A DNA stretch of 35,787 bases from Aeromonas molluscorum 848 (GTDB lineage: Bacteria > Pseudomonadota > Gammaproteobacteria > Enterobacterales > Aeromonadaceae). Under the pieces are notes generated by a model. It saw only the letters and a program-made list of their open reading frames with translations. It was not told where the DNA came from and ran no database searches. Below, one piece after another: positions 1 to 6,822 of this stretch (its first letter is position 1; each line of letters opens with the position of its first letter). Where the stretch lies: assembly GCF_000388115.1 (NCBI RefSeq), contig NZ_AQGQ01000022.1, positions 1 through 35,787 on the forward strand, written 5' to 3'. The position numbers and the translations under genes were made by a program.

Positions 1-98
1 TAGTGCTCGCTTATGCCAAAAATGAGAAAGATAGCCTGACATCGGCAGAGAAAGCCGATTTGAAGCGCTTGACCACGTTACTGAAAGGCGAGGTTTAA
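1..98 (+). CDS. RelE/ParE-type toxin, C-terminal fragment (cut by window edge)
   Basis: Only the last 31 codons are present, read from position 3 to the TAA at 96-98. The tail (AYAKNEKDSLTSAEK, then LKRLTTLLKGEV) matches the C-terminus usual in RelE/ParE-superfamily toxins of the type that pair with NadS/HigA-like antitoxins. Family members are mRNA interferases or gyrase poisons; which one this is cannot be told from the tail. The stop lies one base before the ATG of the next gene, an HTH antitoxin, so the pair is a toxin-first operon. The start and the catalytic part lie outside the window. Confidence 0.75.
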   Translation, partial: VLAYAKNEKDSLTSAEKADLKRLTTLLKGEV

Positions 99-99
99 C

Positions 100-384
100 A
101 TGAACATGTTTGACGAATTGAAGGCTTCCCTTGAGGAGGCTGTTGAGATTAAGCAGGGCCGTCTTGAGCCTGCCGTGAGAACTCGCTACGAGGTTGCTGA
201 CGTCAAGGCTATTCGCCTCGCGCTTAATGTCTCTCAGCAAGAGTTTGCTCAGGCTCTTGGGACGAGTGTTGATACTGTTAAAAGTTGGGAGACCCGACGT
301 CGGAACCCGACTGGACTGGCCGCGAAGGTATTGACGCTTATGCAAGAAAAGCCGGATCTCTATCGAGAATTAGCCACGCACTGA
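100..384 (+). CDS. NadS-like HTH antitoxin/transcriptional regulator
   Basis: A 94-residue protein. Residues ~30-80 form a Cro/C1-type helix-turn-helix: DVKAIRLALNVSQQEFAQAL, then TSVDTVKSWETRRRNPTG. This is the pattern of NadS/HigA-like antitoxins, which bind their RelE-type toxin and repress the shared promoter. The start follows the toxin stop by one base (TAA-C-ATG) and is preceded by GGCGAGG, so translation is probably coupled. The likely promoter lies upstream of the window. A hairpin follows 25 bases after the stop. The family call is firm; toxin partnership is inferred from the neighbour. Confidence 0.85.
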   Translation: MNMFDELKASLEEAVEIKQGRLEPAVRTRYEVADVKAIRLALNVSQQEFAQALGTSVDTVKSWETRRRNPTGLAAKVLTLMQEKPDLYRELATH

Positions 385-409
385 TGTGGTATTGAGCGAG
401 GTAGAGTGA

Positions 410-434
410 AGAGGCCCCAGGCAGTGGGGCCTCT
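410..434. terminator. Hairpin after toxin-antitoxin operon
   Basis: AGAGGCCCC / GGGGCCTCT form a 9-bp perfect stem around a 7-base loop, 25 bases past the antitoxin stop. No U-tract follows on the plus strand, so efficiency is uncertain. Confidence 0.55.
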
Positions 435-924
435 AATGACTTGCAAGATTTCAGTTATCCGTTCAACCCTAATGACATCTAACTAGCTGAAACAAAAAGC
501 TTTCCAGTTAATCCAAAGCAATCGCGCAGATCCTGTTCGATCGTCAAAACTCCCACGAAAAGTACGTTTCACCCTATATATTCAATGAGTTACGTTTTCG
601 CCTCTGCTCTCCAGAGCCCTTCTAAACTGTAAAAACCCTTCAAAAAAGATCCTTCTGTGCAGATCATCAACGCCCTGCGGATCCTTGGTGTGGCGCGGTC
701 TGGGCCTATGGTTTTGCGATAATCCACTTTTGCAAAAAGTTTTAGCGAGGCACCGCGCAGGCGGGAGCGGATGAGCGCGGACTCCGTGGCGCAGGCGCGC
801 CCGTGGGCTTTCCGTCGGGCGAAGTGGCGCCTGTGGGACTGTATTGGATATGATGCAGCACTACCTGATGCAATCCTTCCATGCGGCATTTCCTGGCCAT
901 GGGCAGGTGATGTCAGGCAGCCAA

Positions 925-953
925 AAGAAGGCCCCATATTGTGGGGCCTTCTT
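925..953 (-). terminator. Rho-independent terminator of the decayed minus-strand unit
   Basis: AAGAAGGCCCCA / TGGGGCCTTCTT form a perfect 12-bp stem with a 5-base loop. Read on the minus strand the right arm runs into TTCTTTT. It lies about 40 bases beyond the stop of the minus-strand reading frame that ends at 994, so it fits as the end of that transcription unit. Confidence 0.7.
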
Positions 954-993
954 GCGTTGATGGGTTACTCGATGATGGAGGATAGCTGACTGG

Positions 994-1248
994 TCAGTTG
1001 TCCGCTCGCTGTCTCTGGCTGTTGCGGGCGTTGCCCAGCCCCATCCAGGTGTGCGGCACGTCCAGGTGCTGCAGCTCTCCGGCAATGGGTCTAGGCCCAC
1101 AGTGTTCCAACACTAAATTCACAACTAGGCCCCCTATTACCCATATCAGCAGTAATTCAGAACTCAGTATTTGTACTTGATTATCAAATAGACAGCGATG
1201 CAAGCGACCATAGGCACAAGCCAGTCTAGCAAGCTCGCCATATCCCAA
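994..1248 (-). CDS. Possible small membrane protein (hypothetical)
   Basis: The minus-strand frame ending at 994 encodes a hydrophobic segment (SSELLLIWVIGGLVVNLVLE) and a polar tail (GPRPIAGELQHLDVPHTW). The first part of the frame overlaps the end of the decayed gene 1164-2314, so the true start is probably internal, near 1174. It may be a second gene of the same old operon or a displaced C-terminus of the first. A good terminator follows. I do not recognise the family. Coding potential rests only on composition and context. Confidence 0.3.
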   Translation of the reverse strand: MGYGELARLACAYGRLHRCLFDNQVQILSSELLLIWVIGGLVVNLVLEHCGPRPIAGELQHLDVPHTWMGLGNARNSQRQRADN

Positions 1249-2314
1249 ACCCGCAGGTCAAAACCTCCCCACCATGGCATATTGGCGCGCTTGCCATGAC
1301 CTAACATGGTGATCCAGCGATACTCGGCTTGCGTATGCTCACGAGCGATGAACCAGAGGCAGCCCAGGGCTCCTCCCACCCCCCACAGGCTATAGCGGGT
1401 GCCGATAATGGTCTGTCCTGCAACAGCCATCAGTGCGTGGTAAACCGGTGAGATATCGGGCATATACACCTTACTTAAAGTATGTGGTTCGCTTGTCGAA
1501 GAGACATTGTCAAAGCGTCCAGTTTGCTGGAAGGGTTGGGCCTGCTCCCCCGTAATGAAAACACAGTCGCTTGTTGCTACGATGGCGGACAGGTCAACGG
1601 TGGCGGGCCAGAGAGTACAACCAATCAGTTTCGTATGTTTGTCTAGTCTGTGGTTGGCGGGGGGCACCGACCCTGACACGGCTACCTGCAGGTTAGAATC
1701 TGTCAGTGATGCCTGTGGAGCATCCCCTTCGTGGCAATTGCAACTGCGGTCACGCCTGAGTTGCTGAGATCAATTTTGGAGACGACTCCGCTGCCGGCGA
1801 ATCGAACAGAATGATATCGCAAGCGGATACGTCGGTAAAAACGGTGCTGGGTTGCCTAGGGGGTGAACAGTATGCCTGCCCTTCGCGTGGCTGGTAGCGG
1901 CTGAGATCACATCATGGATCACCCGGCCATGGTGGAATCTATTGCCGGTTTTCAAAGGAGGCGTAATCCAGAGTTATGGCGAGCCTGTTGGACAGGTCAG
2001 AGCTGAAACCCTCGGCTATTACATTATGTGGCCCAATGACGAGACCAGTAAACTCGGGGGCTCGCGGCACACTGATGAGAAAATAGGTATTTGAACCATT
2101 CTCAATGCCAATCTGCCTGATATTGGAGATGCGGATAGTTTCTGGCCGCGGAGGCCGGGGCTAGGCTCCCGCACGGATGTGGGCCACCACATACCCTAGG
2201 TGTTCTCAGGTTCAGGTTGATAGCATCAACCTGATGCCACCAAAATAAGGCGCCGCCGTAGTCTGGGCGAGTATCGATGGGACGCAGTTTATCGCTGAAC
2301 AGTGAGCTACTCAT
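1164..2314 (-). pseudogene. Decayed gene for an unrecognised membrane protein
   Basis: Protein-like sequence continues across about 380 codons of the minus strand but jumps frame and meets in-frame stops. The N-terminus starts at ATG 2314 (MSSSLFSDKLRPIDTRPDYG) and stays open to about 2205. A second frame carries ETIRISNIRQIGIENGSNTY and FLISVPRAPEFTGLVIG (about 2140-1940), with a TAG near 2160 and another near 1945. A short piece in a third frame (VSKIDLSNSGVTAVAIATKG) spans about 1793-1730. The last frame, 1770-1164, is open for more than 170 codons and ends in hydrophobic segments (LLDWLVPMVACIAVYLIIKY). Each piece has plausible protein composition and the order is collinear, so one ancestral gene is the simplest reading. 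I do not recognise the family. Sequencing error is possible but would need several independent events. Confidence 0.6.
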
Positions 2315-2407
2315 ATTTCAAGCCATAGGTAACACCACGCCCTGTGAGCAAGATAGGCATCCATTTCGATAGATGTTTGTTGCCATTAAGATCAAAGACT
2401 GACGAAG

Positions 2408-2437
2408 AAGGCTGGCGATAGCGGCCTTTTTGTTTTT
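2408..2437 (+). terminator. Rho-independent terminator with no visible gene
   Basis: AAGGC / GCCTT stem, extendable by two pairs, is followed by TTTTTGTTTTTT on the plus strand. No plus-strand gene precedes it within 2 kb, so it may end an unannotated small RNA or be left over from lost DNA. Confidence 0.6.
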
Positions 2438-2603
2438 TCCTCAGTGTTCACTTCTTATCCACACAGATTGATTCTGGCAGTTCGTCCAGCTCCACTTGGC
2501 GTTACTGGCGGTGACCCTGGTCGCTGAGGTCGTGGACTGCCTAGGGCACAGAGCCGACATTTATCTTGGTAGTTTCACATTCGCCGTTGAAAGGTATGCT
2601 TTT

Positions 2604-2639
2604 CCAAGTCCAAGTCCAAGTCCAAGTCCAAGTCCAAGT
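2604..2639. repeat. Hexanucleotide microsatellite (CCAAGT)6
   Basis: Six perfect back-to-back copies of CCAAGT. Read as codons on the plus strand it gives a Pro-Ser repeat, but no real gene is visible around it. Confidence 0.95.
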
Positions 2640-2741
2640 TGGGGCGCCATCAACGAATGCAATGAACTAAGGCCATTCAAGGAGGGCCTCAGGTTTTTCT
2701 GCTTAGGGGGATGGACATCGGTCCATATTGTGTTGGCCACT

Positions 2742-2786
2742 GCCGAGCCGAGCCGAGCCGAGCCGAGCCGAGCCGAGCCGAGCCGA
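2742..2786. repeat. Pentanucleotide microsatellite (GCCGA)9
   Basis: Nine perfect back-to-back copies of GCCGA. The unit length is not a multiple of three, the type that can phase-vary by slipped-strand mispairing if it lies in a gene or promoter. It lies about 1.1 kb downstream of the acuI start and 110 bases beyond the acuI stop. Confidence 0.95.
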
Positions 2787-2860
2787 GTAGGGGGATCAGA
2801 CAAGTGAACGCCTCCTTGTGGCGTCAGGTCGAGAAGAGAGGATGGCGAAGTGGTTGAACA

Positions 2861-2887
2861 CCCAGGCGGGGACGTTGCCCGCCTGGG
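2861..2887 (-). terminator. Terminator after acuI
   Basis: CCCAGGCGGG / CCCGCCTGGG form a perfect 10-bp stem with a 7-base loop, starting eight bases after the acuI stop on the minus strand. No strong U-tract follows. Confidence 0.7.
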
Positions 2888-2894
2888 GTTGGGA

Positions 2895-3878
2895 TCAGCC
2901 TTGGATGTTGACCACTATCCGGCCGCGTACCTGACCCGCCAGGAAGGCGTCACCTTGCGCGACGGCCTGGGAGAGGGGGATTTCCTGGGTGAGGAGGTTG
3001 AGGCGCTCGATGTCGAGATCCTCGGCCAATCTGTCCCATGCTTGATGGCGCAGGGAGAGAGGGGCCATGACGCTGTCTATGCCACAAAGCGTCACGCCAC
3101 GCAGAATGAAAGGCATCACGGTAGAGGGGAAGTCCATGCCGCCAGCCAGTCCGCATGCCGTCACGACGCCGCCGTAGCGGGTCGTCGCGCAGGCATTGGC
3201 CAGGGTGTGGCTGCCCACGGTGTCCACGACGCCAGCCCAGCGCTCCTTGCCAAGGGGGCGACCCGGTTCGGACAGCTCGCTGCGGTCGATCACTTCTGCC
3301 GCGCCCAGTGACTTGAGGTAATCCGCTTCGGCGAGACGCCCGGTGGAGGCGACGACTCGGTAGCCCAGCTTGGCCAGCAGGGCAATGGCCACACTGCCAA
3401 CGCCGCCATTGGCGCCAGTGACCAGAATGCTGCCATCTCCCGGAGTCACGCCGTGCTTTTCCAGCGCCAGTACGCAGAGCATGGCGGTATAACCGGCCGT
3501 GCCAATGGCCATGGCCTCCCGGGCACTGAAGCGAGGGGGCAGGGCAACCAGCCACTCTCCCTTGACCCTGGCTTGTTCGGCCAGCCCACCGCAATGGGTT
3601 TCACCGACTCCCCAGCCATTGAGTACCACCTTGTCGCCAGCCTGCCAATCGGGGTGGCTGCTCTCCAGTACTGTGCCCGCGAAGTCGATCCCCGGGATCA
3701 TGGGGAACTTGCGTACCACCGGGGATGCCCCCGTCAGTGCCAGGCAGTCTTTGTAATTGAGCGATGACCACTCAACGGCCACAGTGACATCCCCCTCGGG
3801 CAACGTCTCCTGGGCGATGGCCTGGTAGGTGGCGCGATAGCCCGCCTCATCTTTCTCAATCAGGATACCCTTGAACAT
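2895..3878 (-). CDS. acuI: Acryloyl-CoA reductase, AcuI/YhdH family
   Basis: A 327-residue member of the zinc-free medium-chain dehydrogenase/reductase superfamily, the usual length for AcuI/YhdH. These enzymes reduce toxic acryloyl-CoA to propionyl-CoA with NADPH in the cytoplasm. Diagnostic features are the N-terminal groES-like part with SSLNYKD and GIDFAGTV, the nucleotide-binding glycine motif TGANGGVGSVA near residue 155, and the C-terminal LAGQVRGRIVV ending. The start at 3878 follows a TAAGGGAG-like Shine-Dalgarno. A TetR gene ends 49 bases upstream on the same strand. In Rhodobacter the pair acuR-acuI is acrylate-responsive, so the same control is inferred. No dddL-type DMSP lyase is visible nearby. 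Confidence 0.92.
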   Translation of the reverse strand: MFKGILIEKDEAGYRATYQAIAQETLPEGDVTVAVEWSSLNYKDCLALTGASPVVRKFPMIPGIDFAGTVLESSHPDWQAGDKVVLNGWGVGETHCGGLAEQARVKGEWLVALPPRFSAREAMAIGTAGYTAMLCVLALEKHGVTPGDGSILVTGANGGVGSVAIALLAKLGYRVVASTGRLAEADYLKSLGAAEVIDRSELSEPGRPLGKERWAGVVDTVGSHTLANACATTRYGGVVTACGLAGGMDFPSTVMPFILRGVTLCGIDSVMAPLSLRHQAWDRLAEDLDIERLNLLTQEIPLSQAVAQGDAFLAGQVRGRIVVNIQG

Positions 3879-3927
3879 CTGTGTACTCCCTTAATTGGAC
3901 TCGTTGGTTATTAATAAACGGTAAAAA

Positions 3928-4563
3928 TCAGGTCGCTATCTTCATGAAAAATTGCAGGAAAGAGATCATGGGCTCGGTGCTCCTCACCAATCTTGCCCGC
4001 AGCACAGCCCCCTCCCAACCGATCCAGAACACATGAGCAAGGGCCGCGCAGTCGGTCTCTGCGGCCAGATCTCCCGTGGTCATGGCGTCCTTGAGCGATT
4101 GCGCGAGCAGCGCCTCCCAGGCGCAGAGGATCTGCTCGAGGCGCAGACGCAGTGCAGGTTCGAGCTGGACGACCTCTTGACCCAGGTTGCCGATGAGACA
4201 ACCGCGTTTGAAATCAAACCTCTCCATACCCCGGCAGGCGCTATCGACGAAGGTTGCGAGCCTGGTCAGGGGGGGTTGGCTGCCATCCCCCAGATAGCGG
4301 GTCAGCTTGGCGCAGAAGTAGCGGTGATAAGCATCCATCACCGCCAGGGTGAACTCACTCTTGTTGGCAAAGTAGTGATAGAAGGAGCCTTTGGGGATCT
4401 GGGTGGATCTGAGCACCTCATCTATGGAGGTGGCACTGATGCCCCGCTCGGTCAGCAACTCCATGCCACGGCGGATCAGCAGGTCACGGGTGTCTGCATA
4501 GGATTGCCCGTGGAGGGCAGGGCGGCCACGGGGGCGGCGCGGAAGTGAGTCATTTGTTTGCAT
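3928..4563 (-). CDS. acuR: TetR-family regulator, AcuR-like
   Basis: A 211-residue TetR-family repressor. Residues ~22-70 form the TetR_N DNA-binding domain (TRDLLIRRGMELLTERGISA, then the KGSFYHYFANKSEF recognition helix). The C-terminal domain is of the AcuR/TetR_C_6 type with GCLIGNLGQEV. It probably represses itself and the adjacent acuI and is released by acrylate, as described for AcuR of Rhodobacter sphaeroides; this is inferred from sequence style and gene order. The basic N-terminal extension (RRPRGRPALHG) is common in this group. On the minus strand TTGATC (4595-4600) and TCTAAT (4572-4577) are 17 bases apart and could be the promoter, but they sit so close to the ATG that the message would be nearly leaderless. 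Confidence 0.85.
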   Translation of the reverse strand: MQTNDSLPRRPRGRPALHGQSYADTRDLLIRRGMELLTERGISATSIDEVLRSTQIPKGSFYHYFANKSEFTLAVMDAYHRYFCAKLTRYLGDGSQPPLTRLATFVDSACRGMERFDFKRGCLIGNLGQEVVQLEPALRLRLEQILCAWEALLAQSLKDAMTTGDLAAETDCAALAHVFWIGWEGAVLRARLVRSTEPMISFLQFFMKIAT

Positions 4564-5426
4564 AGGGAGTTATTAGACGCCTCAACTAGAAATAGATCAA
4601 GCCGTAATAAACGTGTGGATATAGCCAGTGGAAGCGACAGCCTCGGGTTGTATGACAGGGGTCAGCTCTGGCTGGGCTGGGCATTAACGTGATGATCAGA
4701 TGCCAGGCTCACCACGGCGGTCAGATCCCTTGCCGACTATCTGGTTTTGCACCATTCATTTAGCAAGCATTTGATTTTAAATGTTTTGATTTTTAATCGG
4801 CAACGTAGCCGGACGATGTTCATCCCCTCATCGGCTCAATAGGGATGGAACATACCCGGCAGGAGGCGACCTATGGCCAACTGACATGCTGGACAGGCAG
4901 TGGGATGGCTGAGGCCTGAATGTATTTATTTGGGTCTTAAGCCTCCCTTAAGAATGCTTGAGCATAGTGAGCAGCATCAACAAGAAACACGGGCTGCCGA
5001 CGATGACGCCAGATTTTCATCATACCGCTTGTGATAGCCCTCTTGCCGCAGGCTGCCGGGCTGATCAGATCCAGACAGCTGTTTCTGTTCGGATGCTGCC
5101 TGTCTCCTGGATCAAGGCTGCCTCAGGAGCACGGCCTGGTTGTCGATGGACGCCTTTGAACGCGATCGCCAGCCACTCTCATGGCGCCTCCGATATCCGC
5201 AAGATGCCGCCCATCCCCCAAGGACCTCCACTCCTCATCCCTTGATCAGGTGCGAGCCTGGCCTGAAAGCCTCTCAATAACGACCAGACGAGTCTCTACC
5301 CGGCTGCAGCCCGCTATTGGCCAGCGATATCGATCCCATCCGCAGGGCATGGCGACCAAGAACACAACATAGATGAAAATGGCCGGTTCAATGACGGAAC
5401 CGCCAAGCCAACAAGGAATATCAAGG
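4564..5426. other. Intergenic stretch between acuR and the PAP2 gene
   Basis: About 860 bases without a supportable gene. The frame 4958-5245 opens with TTG, lacks a Shine-Dalgarno and has no family resemblance. The clear element is the PmrA-like box at 4936-4952. The ~470 bases between the box and the PAP2 start are unexplained. Confidence 0.55.
4936..4952 (+). promoter_or_regulatory. PmrA-box-like direct repeat CTTAAG-N5-CTTAAG
   Basis: Two perfect CTTAAG half-sites are separated by five bases (CCTCC). This matches the PmrA (BasR) consensus of direct hexamers with a 5-bp gap. A CATAGT hexamer follows ten bases after the second half-site, the same layout as the second box at 6010-6026. The nearest plus-strand gene is the PAP2 gene at 5427. 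Confidence 0.7.
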
Positions 5427-5957
5427 ATGAAAAGAACAGTGATGATGCTGTGCCTTGGCGCAGCCCTGTGCCAAGGCGCCTGGGCCAGCAGTGCATTTGA
5501 AACCTATGGCGACATAGCCCAGTTTGCCATTCCCCTGGCCGCGCTCGGCATCTCCTGGTCCAAGGATGACTATGAAGGGATGCGTCAGCTCGGTTACTCG
5601 GCGGCCGCGACCGAAGGGACAGTGCTGATCCTGAAAAATACCGTTGATGCCACGCGCCCCAATGGCGGCGCCAAGAGCTTTCCTTCGGGCCATACGGCGC
5701 TGGCGTTCAGCGGCGCCAGCTATTTGCAACTTCGTTACGGTTGGCAGTACGGCGTACCGGCCATCATTGCCGCCAGTGCCGTGGGCTGGTCACGGGTCGA
5801 TGCCAAGCAGCACTACTGGCGTGACGTGATAGCCGGGGCGGCCATCGCCTCGGGGTTAAGCTATCTGATCACCACGCCCCAGCAGACCGAGCTTGCCGTG
5901 TTTCCGACCATGTTGCCCGATGGGGCGACCGGCATAGGTCTGAGTTATCGCTACTGA
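5427..5957 (+). CDS. Exported PAP2-family phosphatase (candidate lipid phosphatase)
   Basis: The start at 5427 is chosen because AAGGA lies nine bases upstream and the first residues form a signal peptide (MKRTVMMLCLGAALCQGAWA). The product is 176 residues. All three PAP2 acid-phosphatase motifs are present: KNTVDATRPNG, SFPSGHTA, and SRVDAKQHYWRDV. Such enzymes remove phosphate from lipids at the periplasmic face: lipid A 1- or 4'-phosphate, undecaprenyl pyrophosphate or phosphatidylglycerol phosphate. The substrate cannot be told from sequence. Its place between two PmrA-like boxes and upstream of eptA favours lipid A or undecaprenyl phosphate. The protein is short for the family and ends in GIGLSYRY, an aromatic-ended strand like those of outer-membrane proteins. 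Confidence 0.85.
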   Translation: MKRTVMMLCLGAALCQGAWASSAFETYGDIAQFAIPLAALGISWSKDDYEGMRQLGYSAAATEGTVLILKNTVDATRPNGGAKSFPSGHTALAFSGASYLQLRYGWQYGVPAIIAASAVGWSRVDAKQHYWRDVIAGAAIASGLSYLITTPQQTELAVFPTMLPDGATGIGLSYRY

Positions 5958-6009
5958 TCTCAGGGAGGGCAGCCCTTGATTGGCGAGGGTGACGAAGATG
6001 CGAGCGGGC

Positions 6010-6026
6010 CTTAAGTTTTCCTTAAG
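6010..6026 (+). promoter_or_regulatory. PmrA-box-like direct repeat CTTAAG-N5-CTTAAG
   Basis: A second perfect pair of CTTAAG half-sites with a 5-base gap (TTTTC) lies 52 bases after the PAP2 stop and upstream of the cytochrome b-eptA pair. Ten bases after it comes CATCAT, the same position as CATAGT after the first box. A separate TATAAT lies at 6107-6112 and may belong to a second promoter. Confidence 0.75.
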
Positions 6027-6174
6027 TCTCATCCGGCATCATGGTTGCCGAGTCATCAGGACGCCAAGCCACCCTCAACGAGGTGCTATCTCCCATATTG
6101 TAAAAATATAATTATTAATTAGCTGGCTTCAAATGTACCCTCTTCCCGTTGGTGGAGGGATCCGCTGACAAGGT

Positions 6175-6783
6175 ATGGATGCTGTGATGAAACCTAATCA
6201 ACTTGTGTTTGTGTGGGACGGGGTCGTGCGGCTCTTCCATTGGGCCACGGTACTGCTCTGCATGCTCAACTTCTTTGTGGTCAAGGAGGGCGGTCGCTAT
6301 CACAGATACATTGGCTACACCCTGGCGGGTCTGCTGCTGATCAGGATCATCTGGGGATTTGTCGGGGGGCACTATGCCAGATTTGGGCAGTGGTGGCCGA
6401 CCCCAACGCGGGTAAAGAGTTATCTGGCCGCCTTGAAGCGAGGGGAGCATCCATATTATCTGGGTCATAACCCAGGGGGCTCCTTGATGATCCTCATCAT
6501 GCTGGTCGGGCTGATAGGGACAGTGGTGACCGGGCTCATGACCCGCTACGAGTCTATCTTTGGCGATGATCTGCTGGAGGAGATCCATGGTCTGTTCGCC
6601 AACGGTTTGCAGTTTGCCATTCTGATCCATGTGCTGGCCGTGGTCTTCACCGATCTATTGACCAAGGGGGATCTTATCCGTGCCATGGTGACGGGGTGCA
6701 AGCGGGTGCCGGAAGAGACCTTGTGTCAGGATGTCAAACCGGATGCGCCTAGCAAGGCCAATATAGATAATTCCAATAAATAA
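6175..6783 (+). CDS. Cytochrome b561-family membrane protein
   Basis: About 200 residues with four hydrophobic segments, typical of the cytochrome b561 / Ni-Fe hydrogenase b-type family. Opening motif VWDGVVRLFHW carries H22; H43, H138 and H152 are further candidate haem ligands. Family members pass electrons between quinol and partner proteins in the inner membrane; the partner here is unknown. An alternative start at 6187 is equally plausible because AAGG abuts the 6175 ATG. The gene sits 39 bases upstream of eptA and downstream of a PmrA-like box, so the two are probably co-transcribed. The C-terminal tail is polar and has two extra cysteines. Confidence 0.88.
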   Translation: MDAVMKPNQLVFVWDGVVRLFHWATVLLCMLNFFVVKEGGRYHRYIGYTLAGLLLIRIIWGFVGGHYARFGQWWPTPTRVKSYLAALKRGEHPYYLGHNPGGSLMILIMLVGLIGTVVTGLMTRYESIFGDDLLEEIHGLFANGLQFAILIHVLAVVFTDLLTKGDLIRAMVTGCKRVPEETLCQDVKPDAPSKANIDNSNK

Positions 6784-6822
6784 CAATAACTAACTTGTTT
6801 TTTCAGGCAATCGGGACAATAA

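Larger units (their letters stand above)
385..993. other. Gene-poor stretch
   Basis: I see no supportable gene here. Open frames on both strands are short, have no family resemblance and no ribosome binding site. The only clear structures are hairpins at 410-434 and 925-953. Confidence 0.6.
2315..2894. other. Intergenic stretch with microsatellites and terminators
   Basis: No gene is supported. The open frame on each strand across 2496-2807 owes its length to the two tandem repeats (SP- and AEPSR-type peptides on one strand, LG- and RLGSA-type on the other) and has no ribosome binding site. The stretch also holds a plus-strand terminator (2408-2437) and the acuI terminator (2861-2887). Confidence 0.6.

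Noticed and set aside
2455-2463. Perfect DnaA box TTATCCACA
   Set aside because: A single isolated box with no cluster, AT-rich unwinding element or replication gene nearby; chance occurrence is likely.
2496-2807. Open frame with SP and AEPSR repeats as a surface protein gene
   Set aside because: Its length comes from the microsatellites, the opposite strand is equally open, and there is no ribosome binding site.
4958-5245. 95-codon open frame after the first PmrA box
   Set aside because: TTG start without Shine-Dalgarno, lying before the likely transcript start, and no protein-family resemblance.
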